Below are positions 1 to 12,000 of a DNA stretch of 64,000 bases, one piece after another. The notes under the pieces were generated by a model that saw only the letters and a program-made list of their open reading frames with translations, was not told the origin of the DNA and searched no databases. The stretch lies in assembly GCA_963965975.1 (NCBI GenBank), contig OZ014416.1, positions 7,564,001 to 7,628,000 of the forward strand. Direction: 5' to 3'. Made by a program: the position numbers and the translations under genes. The DNA is from Xestospongia bergquistia. Lineage: Eukaryota; Porifera; Demospongiae; Haplosclerida; Petrosiidae. Every line of letters starts with the position of its first letter. Within the stretch, counting starts at the first letter, position 1.

Positions 1-118
1 TATTGAGATTATGAGAAATTAATATACATTAATTAACTACTCTTTTACATTGTTTACTAACTCTTCTTTAATTCAGTTACATTTCCTTTTTTACATTTCT
101 ATTTTTTGTATTGAGTAG

Positions 119-450
119 ATACTATTGATCCATCAAAAATATTTCTGGATTATCTTGCTGATATTTGTGAAGCCATTGAAGTTAAACCTTTGTTCATTGT
201 TAACCGACTCCTTAAGGCTAGATTGATATCATTAAATGTTAAGAAAGATGTAGAAAGTACGAGTGGTGATAATTATGACAAAGCAAATAAAGTAGTTAAT
301 GAACTACAACAACAGGTTGAAGAAAAAGGAATTGAGTTTTTAAAAGCTATTTGTGACTTCTTTCTGGAGCAGAACCATGAGTTAAAAGACATTGGTACAA
401 GAATGAAAAGTCAACTAGAAAGTGAGACACATTACCATACAACACTATAA
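119..450 (+). CDS. Terminal CARD-like exon of an upstream ankyrin-Roc-type gene (partial gene)
   Basis: This is the last exon of a gene whose earlier part lies left of the window. It opens after an AG acceptor at 117-118, is 332 nt long in phase 1, and ends at the stop at 448-450. It encodes about 110 residues starting TIDPSKIFLDYLADICEAIE, an all-helical sequence closely matching the last exons at 19726-20057, 20214-20545, 39935-40266 and 40425-40756. I read it as a death-fold, CARD-like domain; no catalytic motif is visible. The match in length and phase shows that another copy of the same gene family stands upstream. Confidence 0.75.
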
Positions 451-1080
451 TTATATTAGATAATTAATATTTGTATAACTGAGTCATTAAAATGTTATAA
501 TTGAGTAATATACTGTATATAAAAAATTTCTTTACTCTCCATGTACTGCAGGTTAACTTCACCTACTTATTATCAAGTATTCTACATTTTTTGCTTTTTA
601 TATTTCCAGCTTGCTTTTATTTGCTGCTATTTATATTTGCTGCTTTATATATTTACTGCTTTTTATTATTTGCTGCTATTTATATTTGCTACTTTCTATT
701 ATTTGATGTTATTTATAGTTGTTGCTTTATATATTTGCTACTTTTTATTATTTTTTGCTATTTATATTTACTGCTTTTTATTATTTGCTGCTATTTATAT
801 TTGCTGCTTTATATATTTACTGCTTTTTATTATTTGCTGCTATTTATGTTTGCTGCTTCATATATTTCCTTTGTATAGCTATGTTAGTAATTATTTTGAA
901 GTTATTGAGTCTAGACCATTATTTTTCATGTTATTGCTGCTATTTTTAAATTGTTTATTGTTACTTGAAAAATTAATTTTTAGTATAACAATAACATAAA
1001 ATGTGAAGTAATCCACAATTACATAACTACAATATTTTATAACACAATATTCAGCATCATTCAGTAATTATCTATAACAT
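451..1080. other. Intergenic stretch after the upstream gene
   Basis: No gene is supported here. It holds 3' flank resembling that of the later copies (for example the ctgcaggttaacttcaccta segment near 547, which recurs after 20630 and 40866), followed by the minisatellite listed separately and by AT-rich sequence shared with 20800-20930 and 41020-41160. Confidence 0.6.
585..870. repeat. Degenerate AT-rich minisatellite
   Basis: Imperfect tandem copies of a roughly 48-bp unit built from tttatatttgctgcttt and tttattatttgctgctat. The low-complexity repeat keeps several frames open and gives long leucine, tyrosine and phenylalanine-rich ORFs (501-999) that are not credible genes. Confidence 0.8.
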
Positions 1081-1175
1081 ATTACTAACAGCAATGAGTA
1101 TAGTGTCTTTATTAATGAGTAGATTGATCAACAAGATGTTTGAAGAGTTGAACTAAGTTTATCTTGTATATTCTA
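1081..1175 (-). pseudogene. Remnant of the 3' end of a PLA2G6-like gene
   Basis: Read on the minus strand, this matches the last exon and polyadenylation region of the phospholipase copy at 42755-42814. The AATAAAGACACTA stretch and the segment for a VQDKL-like peptide are recognisable. Only this end survives. It sits between the upstream gene's CARD exon and the broken copy at 1406, the same relative position the phospholipase gene holds after gene 2. Confidence 0.65.
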
Positions 1176-1405
1176 CAAACATAGCATAAAACAAGAAAGT
1201 GGAATACTTCATTTGAAGCTCCATCTATTTTATAATTAAGTACTTAATGAAGAAATATTAGTTAGTGTACATAAATAAATCTAAATTGTAGGACATCATT
1301 GTTATGTGGTATAGTCACAATCATTGGTCAATAATTATACAGTAATGCAATAGCTATATTTAGTGATTTTTATAATTGAATAATTTTTTTCTCTTTTCTT
1401 TTTAG

Positions 1406-4055
1406 TTTAAACGGACATCAGCACATTCTGCAGCAAAGAAGGGTCGTGTTGATACTCTAAAGTTATTAATTGAAGTGGGAAAAGCTGATATAAGTGTTAT
1501 AGACATAGTAAGTCATATTACAGTTACTTAAGAGTTATTTCCTTTGAAATATAACATTTTAATGTGGTAAATTGATATTACCTTGTCTCATACCCAGACT
1601 GATCATTACTTCAAATATTTTGAGAGCATGTTTTGAAAATAAATGTTCAAAAGAATCCAAAATCAATCAGAGTTGGAAAAGTACTAAACCAATTTAAATG
1701 ACAAAATCCCTCCCATAGGAAGAGTTTAACTATGATATTTTTTCCTGTCTGTGGCTTCAATAGTTTTAAGTCTCTGTTATAATGCATTCTACATTGATGT
1801 CCTATGAATAAGCAATAGTTTTCTTGGGAACTTCATATATTTTGAATAGATTACCAGCTTCAGGTGAAAATACATTGGTATTTGGACAAGCTATTTTATT
1901 TATTTGTATGTAAAAACATAGTTCATGTGATCTACTAAACAAATAATGAATTTGGTCATATCTATTAAGTTTTCATTGAAGAATATGCTACTGCATAATT
2001 AAAAACCTTCAAAAATAAAGTAATATGGATTGACCTTTCCATAATATTAGTCCATGTCTCCTTTATATGTGTTATATAAATGATATTGCATTGCATAAAG
2101 TAAAGATTTAATTCTACTTCACAATGCTCTGTCAGTGACTGTTACTCAAGATCTGTTTACATAAGATAAAATTTCTACATAAACTAAATCTAAAGTGTAG
2201 AACCTCGTTGCCAAGTTATTAATAATAAAAAGTAGTTAATTCCTTTGATATAGTACTTGGGAGTATGACAGTACATCTTACATTACGTAGATCATTGTTT
2301 ATTTTTAGTTTCTTGCTGTTGCTTCTAGTATTATTTAAGAACTAACTATTATTAATGAGTGTCATATGTTTTACTCAATAGACTTAATTTTATTTATTAG
2401 AAACAACAATTGGTCTTATCTATGATTTCACTGAATGTAATATAGAGAGTGTTAGAGCAAATACTGAGTCAAGATATCCTTGTTTTTTTATTTTGCGTTC
2501 AGATTTATAGTGATTGCTTAAGTGAAAGATTAAGTGAGAAAGAGTCCTGGGTGTTTGGGTAGATAATATTGACTGTATTCATGTTAAAATTGATTACTCA
2601 TAATCTCTAACATAATGTACATACTTTTTTCTTAAGATGTTTCATGTCAGTCTTCTTTGTCAATGTAGAATGTACAAAACTTTCTTTCTTTTTCTTGTGA
2701 CTATATATCATAAATATTTTTTAAAAGTATTATAATCAAGTTAATCTGTTTATTTGTCATCATATTACACATGAAATATATATTATATTACTTATAACAA
2801 TACAGTTGTTATTTATACTTTTACTATTTTAATTTTAGCATGGCAATAATCTACTACATTTAGCCTGTGAAAGTGGTGATGAAGAAACCATACACTACCT
2901 TTTACATAATGTTCAGCTAAATCCAGATCATCTAGTAGCTCTAAATAATAATCATCGAATGCCATTAAATTATGTTCCACCATCTAACAGTAATAGATTT
3001 CAATTACTAAAGTTCTTTCAACCATTCAAACAATGTCACAGAGACTACCTCACAGAATCATATGCTAAATTATTTCTCTGCGGAAAGACAGAAGCTGGTA
3101 AAAGCTCATTGTCTGCTGTTATCTCTTATCGTGCTGATGATGGACCATATGGTTACTATGATCCAGAAGAATGTATTAAAGATGTTGTATTACAAACCAC
3201 TGGAATGATAAGATGAGCTACCATGCACTGCCACTGTCTAAATTTTTATCTTCAACAGCTGGAGGAGGTTGCTATTAACCTAGATGAGCTATGTTCTAAA
3301 TTAATGGAACTAAATGAGCATTGTCTTTGTCTGATAGATCCATAGTATTGGAGTTTTTGACCATTCTTGGAAGCAAGGGTCTCATTTTGTTTCTGGGTAA
3401 CACATGGGTGATTATTGACAAAAAGGCTCTCTTAACAGATGTAAATGGTGTCTTATTTAATAAAAACATTGATTGTGAGAGTAAACCAGTTGCTAGTAAT
3501 ACTGGTATAATGCCTACTCTAGCTAACCTTTTCAAAAACCACAACACAGATATGCTGATTAGTTTCTTAACAAGTCTACAATTTGTCATCAAATGGACTC
3601 TTTCACAGTTTCTAGTATCACTAACAATGTACCATCTGATGACTTCCCTATTAGTAAAAATGAGAAATTTTTATTTTTTCCTGCACTTATTACAGCAGAC
3701 AAGCCCACTTCAATCTTTGAAACAACAGATGGAGTTGGTTGGTGCCTATGGTGTCCTGAATTACATCAATTTCTCTCCATGCATTTTCTCCATACTCTTC
3801 TTCAATGCTTAGCTTATACTTGCTGTCCTCCTCCTCCTGAGGGAACAGATGATATTATTTATAATGTAGCAATCCAAGAATTACACCGAGTCTGTAATAT
3901 GTGGAAAAATGGTATTTATTGGAAAGAGGAGAAGAATGTTGAAGTGATACAGCTCTTGTGTCTCATGGCAGTTTAATAGAAAGTTATCAACTTCGTGCAT
4001 CACTCATCAAAGAAGTACTCAAGCTTAAAACACATGATTGTAAACAGTCTAATTC
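1406..4055 (+). pseudogene. Broken ankyrin-Roc-COR gene copy
   Basis: Two exons keep normal splice sites. 1406-1507 (34 codons) is an ankyrin repeat reading AHSAAKKGRVDTLKLLIEVG. 2839-3216 is an ankyrin plus Roc start with P-loop GKTEAGKSS, ending in a stop at 3214-3216. Sequence just beyond matches the far side of the Roc domain (YLQQLEEVAINLDEL, near 3258) and then COR (3321-3976), so most of the Roc domain was deleted. The COR part is spread over different frames (3321-3812 and 3593-3976). A last scrap, SLIESYQLRASLIKEV, lies near 3970-4020. No start exon, Death or CARD exon is attached. Its closest relative in the window is gene 3, whose intron before 57569 matches 2400-2830. Confidence 0.8.
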
Positions 4056-4900
4056 TATTCTATTCTATTCAGCCTATTTAAGATTTAGGGTTTAGGATGC
4101 TACTTGGTATAACTTGTACTATATGACATCACTATGTGTCATGTGGTATAACTTATACTATAAGGACATAACTATGTGTCATTTTGTCATTATAGTCAAA
4201 TTACACTAAGAATCACCTGAATTAAACAATAGCTATATAGCTATATAAACAGCAGTAAAGAGCCTTAGTAACATTACAATTAAAGGTAACCCTGATTATA
4301 ATGATTGTACTTATATATATACACAATTATAGTTGATGTTATTAATTATTCCATAGTAACACAATTGAGATATCAGTTATTATTATTACCTCCCTTTCTA
4401 AGGTCTTCTTTCTCGAACTATTAGTACTTATTCAAACTGACAGTTGCTACCTAGCCACAAAACTCATTAGTCCTGTTTGAGATAGATGACAGTTTTAACA
4501 GGTCAACTAGTATACTGACAACAGTTAACGAAAAGAGAGATTGATAGAAGGTCATCACAAGAACTAAAAATAACTTACTACAAAATCTAGATCTGTGGAT
4601 ATTGGGTTTATAAGGACTAACAATAGAATATTTGTTCAATATTTAAATATATTATTATCACATTATTATATATTAAAGACACCTCTATACTAGGACAATT
4701 TCCAAAAGCTTCAATTCAGATATCCAAAAGACATTTATTTCATATATATTAGTTTTAAAGACTGCAGTATTACAGTACTTCATAATAAAGTGTACTATCT
4801 TAATATTGCTATCCATGAGATATGTACATGTGTGTCTGTGTAATAATGTTAGAAGGTTTGGGGTTTTTGTCAATATTAAGTAGACACTATTGGACACAAG
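4056..4900. other. Intergenic stretch without a recognised gene
   Basis: AT-rich sequence with a short ttctattctattctattc run at about 4054-4071 and a twice-repeated ggtataactt.tacta segment near 4103-4165. The short minus-strand ORFs at 4451-4639 and 4685-4897 have no recognisable content and no homologous reading frame in the other copies. Confidence 0.5.
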
Positions 4901-4919
4901 TTATTAATAATTGATCAGG

Positions 4920-5400
4920 TATACATTTCTACTGGCTTCTTGTAGACTCAATTAGAGGAGTAGCTAGGATTGATTTGTTTAATCACTTGACAAAAATCTT
5001 TCACATGTGCTAATTTGACAAAGAAATCAAAGACCAGCTAGTCATCTTGTGTATGTAACAAATACTATGACAAAAAATGACATAAAATCATTAATAGTCA
5101 GATCTAGTATAGGTATCAGATTAGTATTATTCAGATTTAGCATGTAGACACATAATATTCCTCTTAAAATATATAAGGCAATGTTACTGTTTTCAACTGC
5201 AGCGTTGAACCAGTCCCAAAGTAGAGTTAAAGTGTATTTGGCATAATAATTATAATTAAGTACATTCCGTCTGCTTAGGTTTAGTTCCAGGATTTGAGCC
5301 CCACCCAAATCGCCAATGACGTTTTCAAAAATCACGTGATGGCGCTCTTTCCCGGCAAAGAACACTAGTGACTAAGTTAGTAAGTAATATAAAGTACAAG
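4920..5400. promoter_or_regulatory. Upstream region of gene 1, remnant of a shared promoter
   Basis: Collinear with 46321-46660, the region between the phospholipase start and gene 3. Shared blocks include cattaatagtcagatctagtataggtatcag and agtaagtaatataaagtaca. Around 5300-5360 the DNA becomes GC-richer and contains CCAAT, a TGACGT (CRE-like) and a palindromic atCACGTGat E-box. The left part (4920-5040) also matches 63690-63840. In this copy no phospholipase coding exon is left, so the region now serves gene 1 only. The promoter role is inferred from position and conservation between copies. Confidence 0.5.
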
Positions 5401-5830
5401 TTAATTAGTAGTACTTTATGTAGATAATATGAGTCATAGATCATATTAACACTTGCAGTACTATAATGTTTACTTGTTGACTATATATACGAGATATGTT
5501 ACTTCCTATGATATTTGATTGAAGAGGAAGTACATTTCTTTTCTGTAACTTTGTATATTTCTAGCTAGTTCTGCTAACAAGAGAGTATTTCAAATCAGTA
5601 CAAAGATATAGAGTTAAGGTTGTGAAAACACCAGCATTCGTTCATTTGTTTTTGGAGTTCCAACTTTTTAACTCTCTATTGTTGAAAAAAGTGTCTTTAT
5701 TTGCTTCGTTGTTTAAGATATTTTACTTGAGATGATGTTGACATGATCATGTTGTATATGATTTGTAATGACAATAAATGAAGAACATACAGTTTTGCTA
5801 TATAAAGTGGTATATATATATATATATAAT

Positions 5831-5955
5831 ACATTATAGTATAACTGATATATGTACATTATAGTATAACTGATATATGTACATTATAGTATAACTGATA
5901 TATGTACATTATAGTATAACTGATATATGTACATTATAGTATAACTGATATATGG
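5831..5955 (+). repeat. 25-bp tandem repeat upstream of gene 1, five copies
   Basis: Five head-to-tail copies of cattatagtataactgata followed by tatgta, the last slightly changed. The array ends about 60 bp before the gene 1 start codon. The same unit occurs seven times before gene 3 (47091-47265) and once before gene 2 (near 24163). Confidence 0.9.
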
Positions 5956-6014
5956 ACATTGATATCTAATGTTCTATTAGAGATCAAGTTATTAGTACCA
6001 ACCCTCTCCTGGTA

Positions 6015-9000
6015 ATGGCAGCTCAACTTTCAGAGAGAGAGCAAGAGAAAATTGTAAGTATATTGTTAACTAATCCATTATACTACATGTATTACTCATT
6101 ACCTTATCATATCTACAATATATATACACACATGTATTGGCTTCCTCATATTTGTTTATTAGTTGTCCAGACTAATGAACTATTTATCATTAGTTAGTAT
6201 AGTCTTGTATTTGTAGCATATATAACTTTAATATAAATATTATCACTATGTGTATTGTGTATTTGACCTGTCCTATAGTTTTATTAGTCTCATATAATAC
6301 ATGTAGTTGTGTATAATTTACTATTTTTAAATGTAATAACTTGTTTTATTGTTATATAGAACAAGGAACTTTGGGAGTCTGCTAGAGATGGACACTTAGA
6401 GAGAACAAAACAAGCCATTCAGAAAGGAGCAAACTTCAATTGTCTTTTTGATGTAAGGTCCTTTTAATTTACCTTTACCCTGCTATTATATTTGTGTATA
6501 CTAACTAAGTAATCAATTCAAAATATTTAGACTTTATGAGTAACAATTCTTTTTAACCTTGCCCAAATTTTAATTTAAACTTAACACTTACACAACTTAA
6601 TTATCATTCTGTTGTTAAGGTTATTGAATTAATCAATAACATAATGATCTTTACATGTCAATGATGTCATAATTTTAATAGTTGTCTTATAATTTTAATT
6701 GATTGAAATCCGTTATATTGTATGATAGTAATGTCTTAATAAATGATACATGTCAATGTAAAGTAATAGATTGTATTGTGTATGTACAGATATGTAATTG
6801 GATTTTGATTCATATATTAAAATGTCCTTGTTTATTATATAGATTGGTGATGTTAGAGGTAGTTATGTAACAGACACAACACCTCATACTGTAGCTTACA
6901 TCAATGGTCATAAGACAACAGTAGAGTTCTTGGAAAATGCAGGTGCTACTCCTAATTATGTAAGTGTATACAATGTATGTAGTTGAGGACAAGGTTTAGT
7001 ATAACTCATTCAATTGTCTGTTACATTAATATTTTGTACATGAACATACTAGTATTAAATATCTTCAATTTATTGCCCAAGTGCTTATACACACTACAGA
7101 TACAGTATTGATTTTGATAGAGATCCTTATAGCTTTCTACATTTAAAATAATACAGAGCTGTCTATGTGATATGAATAATTACTAGACCTGTTATTATAA
7201 AGTACATGTATTTAAAAAGCTAAGAAATTAAAAGATTGGTTATACTTAAATTAAAGTCAACACTTATTACTTAGCATCTTAATACTAGACAATTAATCAT
7301 GTGGGGCTCAGATTTATCTGAGAGGAAATATTTGTATGTATGTATTAATTGCTTTTCAAAACACATGACCAGAAGAATGTTTATTCCGTGAATAATAAAA
7401 TTTAATGGACTATGTGAAATGATTTATGCCCACTCATGGATTAATTAGTTGAATTTAATACTTCATATTTTATATTTAGATTTTTGTTATGGTCTTTATG
7501 TTATGGTAGCATCACATATGTTCTGTTATAAATCTATTTATGTTAGTATTAAAGTCTTGGAATTACTTCAGATAAATAAATTGTGGTTTTATCAGTTGGT
7601 ATAAGTATGCTTCAAGGTCATGTACTTATGAAATCTGGACCAGGCTTTATGTAAATGTGTATTCCTAGTATATACTGTTGTATTTATTATGATGTACATT
7701 ATCTGTATTTACTTAATTGTGATTTCATAGGATGAGATAATGTTAGCAGCTGCTGTAAAAGGACTAGTAGATATAGTGAAAGAAGCTATTGAGAAGAAAG
7801 CAAATGTAAATAATCAACATTTAGATGAAGTAAGTTATACTTTATTATAATAATTGATGTGTTCTTATAAAGAATAGCTGATCATTTTCACAATTATAAG
7901 AATATTCATAAACAAATAATATTTTATGAGAAGTCATATATACAAGACTTAGTGCTTTGAAAAGTAACGTTTTTTTATGGTCATATAATACTCAAAATCT
8001 AAGGAGCTATACTGTATGGGTCATGACATTGTAATATAGGAATCAATATCATAATGAAAATACTAGGACATTGAAATAGTTTGTGTCTGAATACCAGCAT
8101 TGATATCTAAATAACAAACTTATTGTTATGGTGTAATAGACAAGGACAAGTCTGTCATCAACAAAGTCTCTGTTTCATCTGTGTACACATATATTTTTAA
8201 ACTGTTACTAACTCTATAGTATGATGTTCAACATTGCTGTGATATCTTCGCTATATACTGTAAATGATTACCAGGCTTAGTGATATTCTCTTACTGTATC
8301 ATTTTAAAAATTGAAGTAGTCATATGTTCATTCACATTCTTTGCTGTTTTATTATTAGGATGATGATACAGCTTTGCATTTAGCCTCAGGTAATGGTCAC
8401 ACTGAGACAGTCCAATTGCTCTTATTATCAAATGCTGATCCTAATATTTATAACAAGGTCAGTGTGTATTGTGTATAGTTTGTATTTCATTTGTTATCTC
8501 TACTGTATATACATATTTATAATACTACCTGTCTATAGTATGTTTGCATTGACTTAGGACCCTAAGCAGAAATAAATAACTTTGTCATCTTTTAAGGTAA
8601 TGACAGTATACTTTCACAAAGTGGGTATTTTGTCAGATTCTTTGCAAGTAGGGAAGGTATTTAGCAAAAACATTTATACAACGAGAAAGAAATGACTTAT
8701 ATATTCTGAAAAACCTAGCTATTATTATAACGAAGTAGTAAGCTATCATAATTTCAAAACAACTAGATACAAGGCTAGGAAGGAATTAACAGTGCTCTTT
8801 CCTTTGCTATTGATTAAGACCTTAAGGAATGTTGGTGTAACATCTTGTTTAAATTTTATATGATTGACAAGCATAGTCACCAGCAGCTATTAGTAGGTGT
8901 GGTCTGTTATAATAGTGTATATTCCTTAGTAATTTTAGTTTATTATTGATAATTAAAATCATTACAATTATAAACAAATGAGTTGTTAATATTATTGGTG

Positions 9001-12000
9001 GTTTTCACTAACAGTATTCACAATGTGAGATGTACAACTTATTGCCTGTAATATCAAAGTGTCATATCCTTTGCACTATATTAAAAGTTGTATTTTGTTA
9101 GTTTCTATGTTTTTCTGTCATTGGTCAGATTTGATGTGGTAATATAATAACTATGATTACCTGCCTTGATGGCTGTTATATTCACTATATAACTTTTTGT
9201 TTAATAGTTCTATGATTTTTGTAATTGAATATTTGTTCCACTTTTTATCTAGTATGGACAAACACCAGCACATGTTGCTACACAGTATGGTCATGTTGAT
9301 GCTCTAAAGTTATTAATAGAAGTAGGACAAGCTGATGTAAACACTACAGACAGAGTAAGTTGTATAATAATTACTTATGAATTATTCTCTTTGAAGTATG
9401 ACATTTAATATTGTCTTCAATATTGATATCAACCTCACTCATATCCAAACGTCCAATATTTTGATAATATGTTTTTGGCAAAAGATGTTCCAAAAACAAT
9501 AATCTGAAATCATTTTTTTTGCCTTCAATGTGTCAAAAATAGCCTGTTGTTGTTACATCAATCAATTACAACATTTATTAATGTGACCTGGTAATTAATA
9601 GTCATAAAACTAGTAACCAAATTTTGCATGTTCTGTGTGACCTTTATTAACCCTCCCACATATACACATATGTACATAATAACTAGTCTATTCCTTGTGA
9701 TATACCTGTCTATTTCCTACTTCAAATTTTTATAATGCATTCTACTTCATATATTCTCAATAGATCATCAGCTTCAGGTGGAAGTACATTGACATGTGGA
9801 CAAAGTATTTTGTCCATTTGTATGTAAAACCATAGTGCACATGATCTACTATACAAGTAGTAAATTTGGTCATAACTGGTTCTCTAAAAAATAGCCTACT
9901 GTATAAAACCTTCAAAAATTAAGTAATACAGATTAACATTTCCATAGTATTAGTCCATGTGTCCTTTATATGCCTATCATTAGATATTAATAATAAATTG
10001 TATTATATAAATTAATGACTAAGTTCTACTCAAATATGCTCTGTTAATGACTGTCACTCGTTGATCTATTTATATCACCTAAAATTTATAAATAAGCAAA
10101 ATCTAGAGTGTAGAACCTCATCACTAAGTTATTATTAATAATTAAAATTCAGTTATTTCAATTGCTTTGATATAATATTTGGAAATATAGCAGTACAAAT
10201 ATCATTGTTTATTTTTGGTTTGTTGATGTAACTACTAGTGTCATTTATGAACTAATAGTACCTAAACAACATGAATGACTTTCTTATCTTTTTAAGATAA
10301 TGACAGTATACTTTCACAAAGTGGGTATTTTGTAAGAATATCAGATTCTCTGCAAATAGGGAAGGTATTTAACTAAAAACCTCCATACAATGTCAAAGAA
10401 ATACCTTATATTCCAAAAAACCTAGTTATTATTATAATGAAGTAGTAAGCTATCATAATTTTACAAACAACTAGATACAAGGTGAGGAAGGAATTAACAG
10501 TGCTCTTTCCTAATGCTATTGATTAAGACCTTAAGGAATGTTGGTGTAACTTGTTGTTTAAATATTATGTGATTAACAAGCATAGTCACCAGCAGCTATC
10601 TGTAGGTGTGGCCTGTTATAATAGTGTATATTCCTTAGTAATGTTAGTTTATTATTTATAATATAAATTATATCAATTATAAACAGATGAGTTGTTAATA
10701 TTATTAGTGGTTATCACTAACAGTATTCACAATGTGAGATGTAGTACTTATTGTCTAAATCAGAGTGTCATATCCTTTGCACCATATCAAAAATTGTATT
10801 ACGTTAATTTCTGTTATTGGTCAGATCTGATATAGTAATATAATAACTATGATTACCAGCATTAATGACTGTTACATTGACTATATAGTTTATAATTCCT
10901 ATGATTTTTGTAATTAAATAACTTTTCCTCTTTTGTTTTCTAGCATGGACAAACACCAGCACATCATGCAGCAAAGTATGGTCATGTTGATGCTCTAAAG
11001 TTATTAATAAAAGTGGGACAAGCTGATGTAAACACTACAGACAATGTAAGCTATATTATAGTTACTTATGAATTATTCTCTTTGAAGTATGACATTTAAT
11101 ATTGTCATCAATATTGATAACAACTTCGCTCATATCCAGACTGTCCAATATTTTGATAACATGTTTTTCGCAAAAGATATTCTAAGAACAATAATCCAAA
11201 ATCATTTTTGCCTACAAGGCGTCACACATAGCCTATTGTTGTTACATTGATCAATTACAATATTTATTAATGGTCAATTAATTAATAGTCATGAATAATA
11301 AATATCAAAATTTCAAATGCTCTGTATAACTATTCCTTCCCATTCCACATATACACAGAAGCACATAAAACATGTCTATACTCTTGTAATTTACCTTTCT
11401 GTCAGAAGCTCTCAACTGTTTTTGATCCTCTTTTTTAATGTGTACCTACATTGATTTTCCTATAAATGAGAAATAGCATTTTTAGTATATTCTTAATAGA
11501 TTACCAGCTTAGGTGTAAGTACATTGACATGTGGACAAGCCATTTTGTTCATTTCTATATAACACTATAGTTCACATGATCTACTGGACAGTGAACTCAG
11601 TCATATCTGGTTCCCTGAAAAATATCCTACTTTGTAAAAAGCTGTATAAATTAAGCAACATGAAATGGCATTTCCATAGTCCTTCCAATCAAGCTGGTAT
11701 CAAATATTTTCTTGGATTGAGTATTCAGAGAGATTGCGTATTTGACATTAATAATAAATAAACGTGACCACACCCTAATATCGACCACACCCCTTTTCCT
11801 GCCCAGGTGGAGTTGCAGTTGTGCAGCCACCTATGTCCTTGTCTCCTTTATATGTCTATCATTAGAATAATTTATAAATTGTATTACATGAATTAATTAT
11901 TTAATTCTACTTGACTATGCTCTGTCAGTGACTACACACATATTGATCTGTTTACATGAGATTAAATTTATACATGCATAGACTAAATGTAAAGTGTAAG

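Noticed and set aside
501-999. Three overlapping ORFs rich in Leu, Tyr and Phe that look like membrane proteins
   Set aside because: They arise from a 48-bp minisatellite read in all three frames. There are no splice links, and no counterpart exists after genes 1 or 2.
11531-11761. 76-residue ORF in a gene 1 intron
   Set aside because: No recognisable domain. It lies in intron sequence duplicated from 9790-9960, where the frame is not open.
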